Source of the DNA: Albugo candida
Taxonomy: Eukaryota; Oomycota; Peronosporomycetes; Albuginales; Albuginaceae
DNA length: 64,000 nt
Assembly: GCA_905220665.1 (NCBI GenBank)
Contig: CAJNAR010000173.1
Span: forward strand, 330,448-394,447
Direction: 5' to 3'
A program made the position numbers and the translations under genes. Each line of letters opens with the position of its first letter. The first letter of the stretch is position 1. The notes beneath the pieces were generated by a model, which was given only the letters and a program-made list of their open reading frames with translations, did not search any database and was not told the DNA's origin. Positions 47,775 through 58,904 of this stretch are shown in pieces.

Positions 47775-49783
47775 TTACTCAAAAAGCGAAGGATCACGCC
47801 TTGTTGGCGAACGTTTTTTCGAGCCCAATGGCCGCCTACGTGTTCGCGCTACTACCGGATTGTTCATGACAAATGCGTGCGAAGAATCTAATGCTGCAAG
47901 TGTGATTCGAGGCATGTCCTGCTCGTATTCGTTGATCTCCTTGGACCGCGTTGCAAGCGACTCCACAATATGGTGTAAATTTCGCTTTTTCTGTGCATCT
48001 GGAGGCGTTGATGGCTGGTGGAGCCACCAATGCAAATGGAAGTCTGAAAACACCAGAGACCTATTGTTTGCCATAGAATGTTGGCACGGGATTCTCATTG
48101 TTCCCACAAAGATATTACTACAATCCTCTATTCCATTGGGATCTATTGCCAGCTGGTATTACTTATTAGCCTGGCAAAAAAAGACATTCATTATCTGACT
48201 TAAGAGGACGTGTTAAGCCCACTGCATGCCTTGTTCGCATTCCTTGCCCATTGCATGTGATGAAATTTTAGAATGCGACGCTGCCCAGAATTTGGCTTCA
48301 AGTTCTAACCGAAGCTGCATCGGTTCAAGACCGATCTGTTGGCTGATTTCGCGTTGTTTGGCATCTCCAGAGAGGACAATCTTGCTGTACACTTCATCCA
48401 AGTCAAAGTTTGAAACAGCAATCCACTTTTTCAGAAATGCATGTCTCCCCTCTACACGCGACGTGACAGCGTGGCCAAAATGAAGGACATCTAAGGTCCA
48501 GGAGGTAGCAAATTGTTCCTGTACTTGTCAAGCCAAGTGCTCTTCAAGTATTTTGCCAATTGCAGCGGCAAGCTTGGCAGAAGGAATGCCCGTTGTTTTT
48601 GATAATATGCTTCTGTAGGTGCGTTGCAGAGAGTCATCCAATGGATCCATAACTTGTCGTACTCCTCTGTCTTGCTAAAGTGCCGCTTCGCCTTTTCTTG
48701 CACATTCTTTCTTATAGAAGAACAGCAGATCAGCACAGTAGCACTTGGGAATGCCATTTTTATACCTGCAATTAGCGCCAGTTCACGATCCACAACCGCA
48801 GTTATTTTGCCGGAACTGAGCAGACTCCCAAAGCAGTCCCGAAATTGACGCAGAGCCCATACGTAGTCTCTTTCGCTTACTTAGGAAAAGAAGGCGTAAG
48901 ACAGCGATACTGTCTATCTTGTTGGCTTTTACCCAACAAAAAGCAGCAACCGCAGCTTACATCTATAATATCGGCCGTTGTTTATGCCTAACGCTGGTAT
49001 TAACGCAAGCTATATCTGTTTGTCTTGTACGTTGAGTCTGTTATAGAGACCTATGTGCACAAAATGACAATGGAACTAAAAATTTGGTAAAGCACGCATA
49101 ATTGTTGTAACATTGAAGATTGTGCTACGCACTGCATTTGCCGTGGATCCCGCTGCAAGAGATACAGCCGTTTTCGGAGCAAAGAAGAAACAAATCAGCT
49201 CTCCACTATCGCACTGGAGGAGCTTGTGGTAGATCTTTACCTTCTCAAAACGGTCGAAAGAGCCTCGGCTGGTCGTCGGCCGTTCAGTACTGAGGTACCT
49301 ACCTAGAAAAGGCTGTTTAGAAACTTTGTCAAAGTAAATATTATGAGGCAGCTTGTGATCGCCATACCCTTTGCTTGGTATTGTACACATCTTTTCCAAC
49401 CTGTAAGCAACACTGGTCGTTTCGAAGAAGAGTCGCAAGAATTACGCGAGGTGTCGCCCCATCCTATGTCATTTTGTCCCTTGCACTTCTTGTTCGGGTT
49501 CTATGACTCGAATTATTGCATATGGGGCAGGTTCTTCGACGTGATTGTGCCCGCTATGCCCGACAGGGAGGACTTCAAAATTCCAGACATAGAGGCATTC
49601 ATCGGCGCTTATTGTTCTCTGGATGACAGCTTGCCACTTGCATTTTTCTATTGTTGACGTCCGACGAAGGCCCCTCCCTTCAACTTTGTGTACTCGTGCA
49701 TCTGCACATTCCAACAAGACCTTCCGTATTTCCGTGTTTGCCTTGTTTGTCTTTGCTATGCTGAATGGGCACTGCGAACCCAT
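47775..49783 (-). pseudogene. MULE transposase of copy 1
   Basis: From right to left: an N-terminal DNA-binding-type part with STIEKCKWQAVIQR and LPVGHSGHNHVEEPAPYA (49783-49469), resembling FAR1/FLYWCH-like domains of MULEs. A decayed middle follows (49438-49076). The MULE catalytic region reads MDRELALIAGIKMAFPSATV (second acidic residue, 48793). A C-terminal part has RIPCQHSMANNRSLVFSDFH (48090-48030), a SWIM-type CxH finger. The first D and final E blocks are not readable with confidence. Frame breaks between the four pieces make it inactive. The presumed start ATG at 49783 lies inside a perfect hairpin. Confidence 0.75.
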
Positions 49784-49797
49784 TCAGCATAGCAAAG
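49751..49797. other. Perfect 19-bp hairpin at MULE transposase start
   Basis: CTTTGCTATGCTGAATGGG (49751-49769) and its exact reverse complement (49779-49797) surround a 9-base loop. The first codons of the minus-strand transposase frame lie in the structure. Confidence 0.8.
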
Positions 49798-50329
49798 GAT
49801 TGTTTTTGGTGCAAGAAAATGTATCTACTGTTATTAACTGTTATGATATGCAACTCCTATGTATCCTTTACGCGTACAAACTACAACATATCGTACTCTT
49901 TCAAACAGCACGGTCATTCAATGACGTCATAGTAACGGACAGTCGCCCCTGGCTGAACTATTTTAGTGCCGCGTGGACCCAAAATCGACCATATTCCAAC
50001 AAGAAGACGTTTCGGTGGAGAAGAGGCCGTGGCCATTTAGCACATATGTGTAGTATAGGGTAAGGGGTGCCCCGTTTAGGATGCCACGCAATCATATGTA
50101 ATCTATTTAAACACCTAAATTGGGGGGGCGGGTTGTTATAAAATATATAAATATATGCGAGGAGAGGAGGGGATGTCCGGTTAGCAAATGGGGGGGGGGG
50201 GTCGGGATAGCAGCTGCCAAATTATATCCTATCAATAAATATCTATACTGGACCCAATGAGAGAGCGCAACATTACGGGTCTGTCAAACATATCCAATAT
50301 CATGCTGCAAGGCAGTTAGGTCCATCAGG

Positions 50330-52113
50330 ATGGAGTTCGGCACACGTCGGTGCGAACGGTGTTTCTTGACCGCATATTTTGCGGCTTTACCGCTTAATCG
50401 TTTGCGATAACCTTCCATGCATCGTCGTGCCTTTCGGTAGTGGTGACGTATCTCATCCAGAGTTACCGATTTTTATGCCTTCAAGATTATATCTTTCAAT
50501 CCAACCCAGGAATAATTGCAATTCTTGCGAGCGTATCGTTTGGCAGCACCCAAAACTTCGTAATAAAATTAAGCTAGCAATGGGTAAAATACAATCATTT
50601 CGCCAGAACTCGCATTGAGTTTCTCCAGCATGCGCTTCTGTTGCAGGAAATCGGGCTGGTTCCGGTAATTTTTCATCCGTAGCAGTTTTGTAACATCGGA
50701 GGAGACTTTCCACGGCAGTCAAGTGTCTTTCCTGCACGCCAGACCGCGTTCCTCAAGAATAATTTTGATGTCTTTGGGTTTCCACGAAGTTTTTCGTCTA
50801 CATAATTCTTTCGGAAATTCATCTCCCGATGAAATCCATCGCCCCAGACTGTCGACCGCATGGGGGGGGGCAGTTTCCACCAAGAATAAGGCTCATTCGA
50901 TTTGCACGGAGAGCTTTGTCGGAAAAGGAAGCATGGCTTGTGGCCTTATCAAAGAGAAAGGGTGCTGGCATGTCTGAAAATTGAGCTTCAAATATAGGTA
51001 TGACTCGATCGCGACTTGATTATACAGGTCCTTTGATTCCCATCAGCCATCGTGCTAGACACCAGGGTGCATGATAACAGGTGCTTCTTCAGGCAGCGCA
51101 GGAAACCGAGCTCATTTTTCTTTATCCAATGCGAGACGTCTTGAAATTGGTCACAAGAATTCTCTAACATGAATACTTCTTCCTTGAACTTTTTTACGCA
51201 ATGACTGTTCACCATCCGGCGGCCAAAGGCGTTTCAAACCATCATTGGCGGAGAACATGCTTTCGTCATGGGTAATTAAAAGAAGTGGTAGAACGTTGGC
51301 TGATGGCCAAATTATTTCTCCTTCGCGATCTTCCGCTTGCGGTGGGATGATAGGTATCCGAGGTGCTAGCTCCTCTTTTTTGTCGAGAAATTCATGGCGG
51401 TTTTTAAGGACGTCTCCCCTTTCATGCCCATCAACATAGATTCCCTTTTGAACCTCACGGTACTTGATATTCAAGTCATTTAGCCAGCGCATCATTGTTC
51501 TCTCAGATATTGGTGGCGAAGGATCATAGCCCAATCTCACAAGGATCTTAGTATTCGTAGTTCTGTCAAAGCAGCGAGTTCTACCTTGAACTTGTTTTCA
51601 CGAAGGTACTGTTGCAAAGGAAGAATACAATCTTCATCATGAAGGAAGCTTCTTCGTTTGGCATGCTTTCCTTGCATCAATTCAGGAAGAGAACCATTCT
51701 TCGGGAAGGCCCAAGTACGAATAAATATTTCTTACTATAATTACTTTCCAGCTGCATCCGCGATAAGGGAGCTGGCGGCCATCCTTCTCCTTCCGCATTT
51801 TATCAAGGGAAAGTATGCAAGTATTGCAGAGGCACGCGCACACGCCGCATGCTTTTTCATTTTCCCTTCTGTGCCGGGTTGGTGATTTTTTTTTCTCAAT
51901 TACCATGCTGAGAGCCACGTCTGACCACAAACCGCTATGTACATCGCCATTCTTATCGCTGTGAGCTTTATCATCCGCTTCGCTTGCCGCATCAATTTCA
52001 TCCGCTCCAACAACTTCCATAGCCGTTGCCTTCGGCAGCGAGTACGATGTCAATGGTTCCGAGCCTGCTTCAGAATTCTTCAGCATCGAGTTCTTGCGCC
52101 TGCGTGTATGCAA
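50330..52113 (-). pseudogene. DDE_3-like transposase, copy C
   Basis: Third member of the family at 22.4 and 24.6 kb, on the minus strand. The possible N-terminal frame starts at 52113 (MHTRRRKNSMLKNSEAGSEP). The core reads ELMQGKHAKRRSFLHDEDCI near 51680, MRWLNDLNIKYREVQKGIYV and DGHERGDVLKNRHEFL, then LLLITHDESMFSANDGLKRL (catalytic D) and LRKKVQGRSIHVREFL (to 51151). A stop follows, then ISRRLALDKE and LFDKATSHAFL (the expected DNA catalytic Asp block reads DKA). Near 50640-50590 is CEFWRNDCILP. It ends with GKAAKYAVKKHRSHRRVPNS near 50340. Nonsense and frame changes are frequent. It lies between MULE copy 1 and the MULE derivative. Confidence 0.75.
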
Positions 52114-52535
52114 CGAGTTCCAATAAAGCGTATGGGGAGACTGCCGTTGACCAGAATTAGAATAACAGCTCTTTCTATGTTGCTAATGACTATGTCAGCA
52201 TCTTCGACGCCATTTTCTTTTTCGTTTTTACTGTCAAATTCACTAGCTGTTTGAGAATGATAATTGCTGTTCAGGCAAATCGTTTTACCATTTCGTCCAT
52301 GACCCTTCTCATCTGCTCCAAGTTTTTCGCTCTTATTTTCCGTAGCTGCCTTTCTGCACGTTAGTGCTTCGTTTGCTTTATAAGACGTGGCATGGTTGAT
52401 TTAGAGTGTCGGACTTTGACATTTATTTTACTGATGACAATCCCAAGAATTCACCACTTATGTCCATTATGGTTATTTTTCGTGAGTTTTGGTCCCAATT
52501 TGAAGTCCTGAAAAAAATCTATAAATAGATTTATT

Positions 52536-52543
52536 ATAATCTA
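52536..52543. other. Target-site duplication of MULE derivative (left)
   Basis: ATAATCTA, identical to 53507-53514. Confidence 0.85.
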
Positions 52544-53506
52544 GGGTGCTGCTATCCGGACACCTCTCTCTGCTAACAGGACACCCACATCTGCTAACGG
52601 GACACCCCCCTCTGCTAACGGGACACCCCCTTCTCACATATGTTTTATATATTTCAATAACCCCCCCTATTTAGGTCAATAAATAGATTACATATTATTG
52701 CGCGACACATCGTGAACGGAAACCCCTTAGCCTATACTACACATATGTGCTACATGACCACGGCCTCTTCTCCACCGTAACGTCTTCTTGTTGGAAAATG
52801 GTCGATTTGTGTGCCACGCGCCATTGAAATAGTTCAACCAGGGGCGACTGTCCGTTACTATGACGTCATTAAACGTTCGTTCTTTTTGAAATAGTGCGCG
52901 ATGTTATAAGCCAACAGAATTCATGCATGCGGGGTTGTCTTAAGATTCCTTTGATACTTTCTAACCGACATCTGCAAGTTTTTTCACACTTATCCCATCA
53001 CAATGACAATTACCAATAGCGAAAAAAATGCGAAAGTGCAAGAAAAGGGCGTTAAGGTAAGCCACAATGACGTGTATGATTTCTTCGTACCGAATTTTTG
53101 AGCTTTTGGGTTGATAGCGATTCCACCGACGATGTCCCACTTGCCAAGAATTCCGTGCGGAAATGTTGGCCCAGCTGAGAGCCTTGAAATGAAATTGAGG
53201 AGATAGTTATGAGCAGGTGGGAATTAGGAGTATACAGGCTATGGAGAATTTGATCCGTCGCTCTTCTTTTAATGATAACCTTTCCCATTCATTCAAAACC
53301 TTTAAAACCAATCAGTAATTCAACGATAGATTCAGCAGTCATAGCATTTTATTGATCAAATTATGCGTCGATCGGAATCCTTGTCAACGCATCTCCCTTT
53401 GCCAAAACGGAAACGCCAAACACAGCACATGAACAAAGCAAAACATCAAAAGGTATTGACTCATATTTGAATATGGGAGGCGGGGGGTGTCCGGATAGCA
53501 GCTCCC
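52544..53506. mobile_element. Non-autonomous MULE derivative (963 bp)
   Basis: Bounded by near-perfect 21-bp inverted ends sharing GCTGCTATCCGGACACC (52548-52564 and inverted 53486-53502) and by a perfect 8-bp duplication. Bases 52544-52915 match the inverted right end of MULE copy 1 (for example CACGGCCTCTTCTCCACCG and AGGGGCGACTGTCCGTTACT). Bases 52920-53506 match the inverted left end (for example CAGCATTCATAGCATTTTAT-type blocks and GCTCAACTGGG-type blocks, with diverged spacing). The transposase interior is absent. It is in opposite orientation to copy 1. Perfect duplications suggest it is younger than copy 1. Confidence 0.85.
52558..52620 (+). repeat. Subterminal 21-bp tandem repeats of the MULE end
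   Basis: Three consecutive 21-base units begin at 52558, 52579 and 52600, each starting GGACACC and ending CTGCTAAC(A/G). A partial fourth starts at 52621. Subterminal repeats in DNA transposons commonly serve as transposase binding sites; that role is inference here. Confidence 0.8.
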
Positions 53507-53514
53507 ATAATCTA
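53507..53514. other. Target-site duplication of MULE derivative (right)
   Basis: ATAATCTA, immediately after the inverted end at 53506. Confidence 0.85.
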
Positions 53515-53599
53515 TTGTATTTGACTGCACAAAAAAGGGTATGGTTATAAGTGTCTTGCACTATACCTACCTCTGCAATGGAGATTTGTAATAAGCACA

Positions 53600-54960
53600 G
53601 TGCTGGTCGTGGCTGACATATCGATTCTACCTACAAAACCAACAGATATGGGCTCCACCTCCTCCATATAATTGGCATCACAGCAACAAATAGCACCTTC
53701 ACATTTGTATGCTGCTATATGAAGAACGAGACTTCGGCAGACTACTTATGGGAAATGCGCCATGTTGAAGAAAGTTTTGGAAGATACGGCCTACAGCATG
53801 CAGCACTCATCTTTGTCACTGATCGAAAGCTTGCGCTGCTGAGAGCGCTTTCAGTGACGTTTCCTAATGCATCTTGCTTGCCTGTTTTGACGCTGACATA
53901 CCAGCAGGAGCATTGTTGCCAAGCAAAGAGAAGAATTTTTAACCTCAGAAGCCTGGCAAAAATCTAACCAAGCGTGGAACCAACTTGTTGCCACCACATC
54001 TATTACAGATATTTAGAATCAACTTTCAAAAATGTATGCCACCTTACCTGCAGATTCGATGAGCTACCTTGAGACAACTTAGTTGGTTTACAAAGAGCGG
54101 TTTGTTGCTGCTTTACTGCATAATAAGCGTCATTATGGGCATGTAACAGCATTCCGGATGGAGAGCGCCCATGCTGCCCTCCAAAAATGGATCTCTGTGT
54201 CAACAGGTAATTTGTAATGTATGATGATTATGCTGGCAACAATCATATACATCTGAAATTTCATTCATCGTAGGTGATCTACTCTCAGTGGATTCAGCCC
54301 TTCGACTTGCGTACGAAAGCCGGCTTGCTGTCATTGTGAAGTAAGACGCAGAGCAGTGGGCTAAAGTCATGATGCACCTTGGTCCCATGTTCTCATAGTT
54401 GATGGGGAAGATTTCAGTAGCAGGTCTGCGCTCAGCTCATCGGCAGTACCAGCAGCTGCTTAGTGAAGACCGAGATTGTGAAGGCTCGTAGGCTGCGACT
54501 GAGTACAAGTAATTGCGACACGTGACATTAACTGCAGCTAATTGCAACTTAAAACCACCTGTAGGCTTGACGACATATACAATGGGCTATCCTTGCGCAC
54601 ATGTTTTTCGTTATCCAGTAATACCACTGTCTGTCAATGATATTGATCGACATGGGTGGTTGGTAGAGCCAATTCTTTTGAGGCTGGGACCATGCCAATC
54701 GGAATTGAGAGAGCGTTGAAGAGAATAATGACGATTATGAGGATGCGTTCAATCATCGTAAGCGTGTACTGCTAGGCTATATCTTGGCAGTCCCAGCGAC
54801 ATAAATTCGCGATCTGTGCAAGTGCGCACTCGTAGTAGGCCATTGAGCTCAACGTAGCGACTTCCTTCGAAGTTTGAGCATGTTAGCGCTGCCTTGGTTG
54901 CTCCTGTGCATCGCCGAAGATGTCTGAAATGCCAAAAGACAGGCCACATGGCCAGAACCT
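53600..54960 (+). pseudogene. MULE transposase, second family
   Basis: Plus-strand relic with all three catalytic blocks still readable. IDSTYKTNRYGLHLLHIIGI (first D, about 53620), then FVCCYMKNETSADYLWEM, VTDRKLALLRALSVTFPNAS (second D, 53817) and FRMESAHAALQKWISVSTGD (E, about 54156). A SWIM-like GYPCAHVFRYPV occurs near 54590 with DRHGWL after it. A C-terminal CX2CX4HX4C knuckle, CLKCQKTGHMARTC, is at about 54918-54959. Numerous stops and frameshifts lie between these blocks. Active relatives are cut-and-paste transposases. It differs in sequence from the MULE at 46.9-50.2 kb. Confidence 0.8.
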
Positions 54961-55149
54961 GCCTTCAATAAGCAACATAAGCACCAACAGCACTAACAAC
55001 GCCAGCAACACCTGCAGCAGTAGATTAAATATAGATATGGAGAAAGTCGGACAAAATTGCAGAAATCGAAGTTTTTTTTTGATTTTATAGTATTTAATCC
55101 GTTGCATCTACTCAGACCAATCAGAGGCCACGCTTTATAATAATTTATG

Positions 55150-55345
55150 AAGGGTGGGGGATGAATAACAATTCCCATTGTGTAGAAGTGTGTGTAGCGT
55201 GAATCAAAAGGAAATGAAAAGGGAGTGCGTATAACAATTTCCTAAATATAAATAAAAAGTATACATGGTATAATTATGTGTGCCACCTAAGGGAGCAAAT
55301 GTGACCAAATAGGGAGTAAATAGTAATTCCCGTTAAGAATTGTAG
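55150..55345 (-). repeat. Dispersed terminal-type repeat, inverted copy
   Basis: On the minus strand it resembles 26880-27000, including TACTTTTTATTTATAT followed by an AGGAAATTGTTATACGCACT-like block and CTCCCTTTTCA. It contains further GGGAATTGTTATTCAT and GGGAATTACTATTTACTCCC variants. It lies just beyond the zinc knuckle of the preceding MULE and could be that element's right end. Confidence 0.5.
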
Positions 55346-55669
55346 GGAAATGCGTCGAGCTCGGTAAAATTTTGAGAACAACGCGCATACGAGGAGCCTT
55401 AGGAAAACGTGTAGGATTAAATCCGGAATCAAGCGAATCAGGTGTCGAAATTCCTGACGAAGCTTAAACTTCTCGCTCGAGTCATGCTTTCACCAACTCA
55501 TTTGCCTCATTTTTTTGCATCCTTGAGAAGCCCTTTTCATACATTTAAGATTGATCAAAACAGCGAAAAAGTCATGTTTTCGTTCCCTGCCTTGGCTTTT
55601 TGACCTGATTTTAAGGTGTAGCAAACCTAAGTTCGTCCTGATACAATAAAATTATATAGGTTTTCTGTA
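55346..55669. other. No recognisable feature
   Basis: Spacer without open frames of note, between a terminal-type repeat and a coding-like stretch. Confidence 0.3.
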
Positions 55670-55689
55670 GTTGCCGTTAGGCTCGAAAT

Positions 55690-56904
55690 TGTGCCAAATA
55701 TGGAACACTCTCGCAAGTAGCACACTCACATCCTATGGGTTATCTATCCTTGTATATTTGAGTGCTCATTATTCGATTCGCTTTCGACTTCACATTCCTG
55801 ACTGGACGAATGGAGAAAAATGCATCATACTGCTTTCAATGGATAGGGATCATCGCATTCTTGATGATCAATTCGATTCGGCAGCTGGATAAGAGCGACA
55901 ACGACAAGAAAACGGTGATAGACGATGATGGAAGAGATCAGTAGTGGTGGCGATGGAGGTCGCAACACGCGCTTGTAAAGGTAGCAGCGATAACAATACA
56001 CGCGAAAGGGATAAATAGTGCGAAGCTTACAGGATCTTTAGCGGGAAACCAACGCTTTCACTCCGCAATAAAATAATAGCGGCAGCGGCGTTTCATTGGT
56101 TTGAGGATAATGTGAAGAAGGAGGGTAAAAGCAATACGTGCAGTTCTGATCTATATAGTAAATTGAAATGTTTTGGCGTGTGGGCGTACATAGACGTGAC
56201 CCAGGATCATAAAGTGGAAAAGATAGATTTGTTGGACATTTTACTCAAGTTACCGGCTCTATCGGAAGAGCTATTCACGTCGTCAAGCGTTGGAACTTCC
56301 ACTTCTACTGGAAGTGAGCAGCGTGGGGTACAGAAAGATACTGTAACCAATGGGCTTCTTTCACTCGGCGATCATCTAGAAAAGTACCATACAAAACACA
56401 TGGATATAAAATCCCTATCAGCACACGACACTTCCACAGCCATCGGATTGGTCATCTGCGACTACTTGCGATACTATCAACTCCAGTAACAATAAGAAGA
56501 GGAGAAAACAGAACTGGCAACACTAAGTGTGAAATCGAGTTCTCTCGGTCCAAGTCGGTAGCACAGAACAAATAATGATCCATCAAATACATTCCCTTCT
56601 TGAGCGAATATACGATTTCTCCGATTATTGCGAAGCAGAATACAACATTATAAAGTGGTTTCTAGAGTCCAAAGCTTTGCTAAAGACCTCTAGTCTCGAT
56701 GCAGTGACACGACCTCTTACAATGGCAAGTGCTATAATATCGTCGCCAGTTTCGATCCAAAGCTGCCTTCACAACATGCCATACTTCTCATCTTACATGT
56801 ACTCTTTTAGCTTCATTGCCTTCCCAAATAAAGATTCTTTATGCCTCTACGAGCTGAACAAGGATCGGTGCAGTGCGAGGGGAGGCTGTGAGACAACGCT
56901 ATAA
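55690..56904 (+). CDS. Unrecognised coding-like region, possibly a multi-exon gene
   Basis: Three open pieces on the plus strand. The first, about 55762-55944, has a hydrophobic segment CFQWIGIIAFLMINSI followed by acidic residues. The second is open from 56019 to 56489. Its best part starts after an acceptor-like TCTTTAG at 56041 and reads KPTLSLRNKIIAAAAFHWFE, GVWAYIDVTQDHKVEKIDLL and SLSAHDTSTAIGLVICDYLR. The third is 56575-56904 (MIHQIHSLLERIYDFSDYCE). The second piece has convincing protein character but matches no family I can name. Exon joins are not resolved. It could be a captured host-gene fragment, a small transposon gene, or the only host gene left in this interval. Confidence 0.3.
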
Positions 56905-57023
56905 AATGAGAACCTGGGTGCGTACATTATCGACTGGTAATGCTCTATCTCGCATACATAAAAAAGGCATATATAGGGAGCTCGCTATACTCTTAAAAAA
57001 GGATTCACGCACTTATGCTAAAT

Positions 57024-57087
57024 TTAGGGAGTTGTTTTATTCACCCCCTTTTAAGTCACGTGGCAAACATTATTATACATTCAATTG
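57024..57087 (+). repeat. Dispersed terminal-type repeat, third site
   Basis: TTAGGGAGTTGTTTTATTCA then CCCCCTTTTAAGTCACGTGG and a run ATTATTATACATTCAA, the last shared exactly with 27041-27056. It is oriented like the copy at 26919-27058 and opposite to 55150-55345, so it and that copy could bracket 55.2-57.1 kb. Confidence 0.55.
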
Positions 57088-57399
57088 ATTTTTGAGCACT
57101 TGGGATAAAATTTGTAGAAGGCCCTTAGTTTGCTTTATTAGCTAGTCTAAGCCTCCTCGTACTGGAGACCCACATCCATTGTTTTATTGTCCAATGACTG
57201 CACATTGATCAGACTGACGTGTTCCACACTAGTTGGAGTACACCAGCTTCAACATTATTTGCCAGTGCAATTGAGGCATCTAATTTCGATGACGACACCG
57301 ATGCTGATCCAATCGCGTCTATTTACGAATGTTCCCAGACTGACATCGATTCCGCGGCGCCTAGCATTTCCGGTTAGCAAGGATTTATTATGGTATGCC

Positions 57400-58860
57400 G
57401 TTTCTTGACTTTACTCACCGGAACAGTCGACCGAAGGGCGAATACGTCTGCTGTGGCCCATTCATCTACATTCCCCATATCTCCGATTTCCTGCGCGAAC
57501 TTTCTCGTGTTCGATCCGGGATGCGTCTTGCTTCGTGCTGTTCATTGGGAGATTTTTTGCGCCGACTTGTGTTCCGCGGGGTTGTGAATTCAAAAACCGC
57601 GGTTTGAACTGGACAACAGTTCTCTGGCTATTGAGCAACTTTGCGGCATTCGAAATCGCCTTCTCTTGTTCTGTTGCCGGGGAATGTTGATGTGCGCCCG
57701 AATCAATTCCCATTGATCTTCAAAATTCTTTTCCTCTGCCTGTTTGATTTGTTCGCAACAAGTTAGTGAACCAGAAAGGATCAAATTCTAGAAAGATTCA
57801 CGGCTCTTACATCTGTTGAGTTCCATTCCAGGTGCCATTGCGCGTGAAATTTAAAACGGTCAATGTATTCCGATGTTTAACGATGGCCGCGAGCTCATGT
57901 GCACAAGAAATTTCCATTGCCGATGAATAGTATCCGGTGCACGGACGAATTCTTGCCCGATTTTTCCATGCTGTACAAGACATTTTTTTTTAATGCGAAT
58001 AAAGATTTTTTTTGATACCGAGGAGAATATTCCTAGAGGTTCCAGGAAATGCTGCATCTTTTCCTCGCTTCTCCGACTTCACTCTAATTTGATCTGATGA
58101 TTAAACGCAATTGCCAGCTTGCTGAGCACCGATAATAAATCTCCCGTCGAGACTTGTGGGAACTTCTTTACGTACGCATGGGCTCCTTCTGCCCGCGAAG
58201 ACGCCATTTTTTACAAAATGTGGATGCCGTGAAGTCCAAGCGTTCACGAATCGTTTCTTGTCGACGAGCCAAGTAGTCGTCACGTACTCGAGTGCCTCAT
58301 TTCTCCGAGAGACGTTCTGAGAGCTTAGCAAGCTGCTCATTATATTCTTCCGTCAGAGAAGACACCAAAACGTTCCACATTTACAGAAACTCGTCTAAGT
58401 TTTCCTGCGCTGTGTACAGCATCTTGCAATTTGCATCGATATTTTTATCGATATGCCAAATGCAGAGCAGATTCGAGGACGCAGGGAGAACTTGTGCGAT
58501 GGCCGCTATAAGGGCCAGTTCCCGATCTGCGATGATAACCTTTGGAGCAGATCCATTTTTCCAAACTGTTGACACTTTCGACGTTCTCCACGCATGATTC
58601 TTCCGTTTTCTCACCGGCAAGGGAGCAGAAAGATACGTGGACGTCGTATTGAACGCGACCTTTCCGATCATGTGAAGAAGCATGGATCGGTAGTGGTTTG
58701 TTTTATACGTGCAAAAACTTCATGTATCCGTTCATTAGCTTCACGCTACCAAGATGCTCGAAAAACGAGCCAATGACGTTTCCGACTTCATTTGCTTTAA
58801 TATGCTGCACAAAGGCACTGCGTCGAAGATCATCGAAAAGGACTTCTGGGGAATCTCTCT
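57400..58860 (-). pseudogene. MULE transposase, third copy
   Basis: Minus-strand relic. VIGSFFEHLGSVKLMNGYMK lies near 58775, then VIIADRELALIAAIAQVLPA (second catalytic D, 58535) with LLCIWHIDKNIDANC (58470), the canonical MULE block. EYVTTTWLVDKKRFVNAWTS follows at 58290-58235. C-terminal scraps reach to about 57460. The glutamate block and SWIM finger are not clearly readable. Stops between blocks make it dead. It ends at the border of the satellite array. Confidence 0.7.
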
Positions 58861-58904
58861 TATGAGAAAAAACCTTTAATTCTCATGTTGGCCTTTTTTC
58901 GTAC

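Larger units (their letters stand above)
46884..50218 (-). mobile_element. MULE DNA transposon, copy 1
   Basis: Ends contain the inverted motif GCTGCTATCC (left 46888, right inverted near 50205-50214), shared with the short derivative at 52544-53506. Flanking octamers TGATTATA and AAATTATA match at six of eight positions, plausible for an aged MULE duplication (8-9 bp). The left ~600 bp and right ~320 bp are both duplicated in the derivative in inverted orientation. The transposase lies between on the minus strand. Subterminal G-rich sequence on the right includes a 12-13 bp G run near 50190. Confidence 0.75.

Noticed and set aside
44700..50210. G or C homopolymers (for example near 44709, 50190, 50862 and 40260) as regulatory or G-quadruplex elements
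   Set aside because: They are single isolated runs inside decayed transposons, and run length is a common sequencing uncertainty.
46884..53514. One giant transposon with ~600-bp terminal inverted repeats
   Set aside because: Internal end sequences at 50218 and 52544 and the perfect 8-bp duplication around 52544-53506 show two separate insertions.
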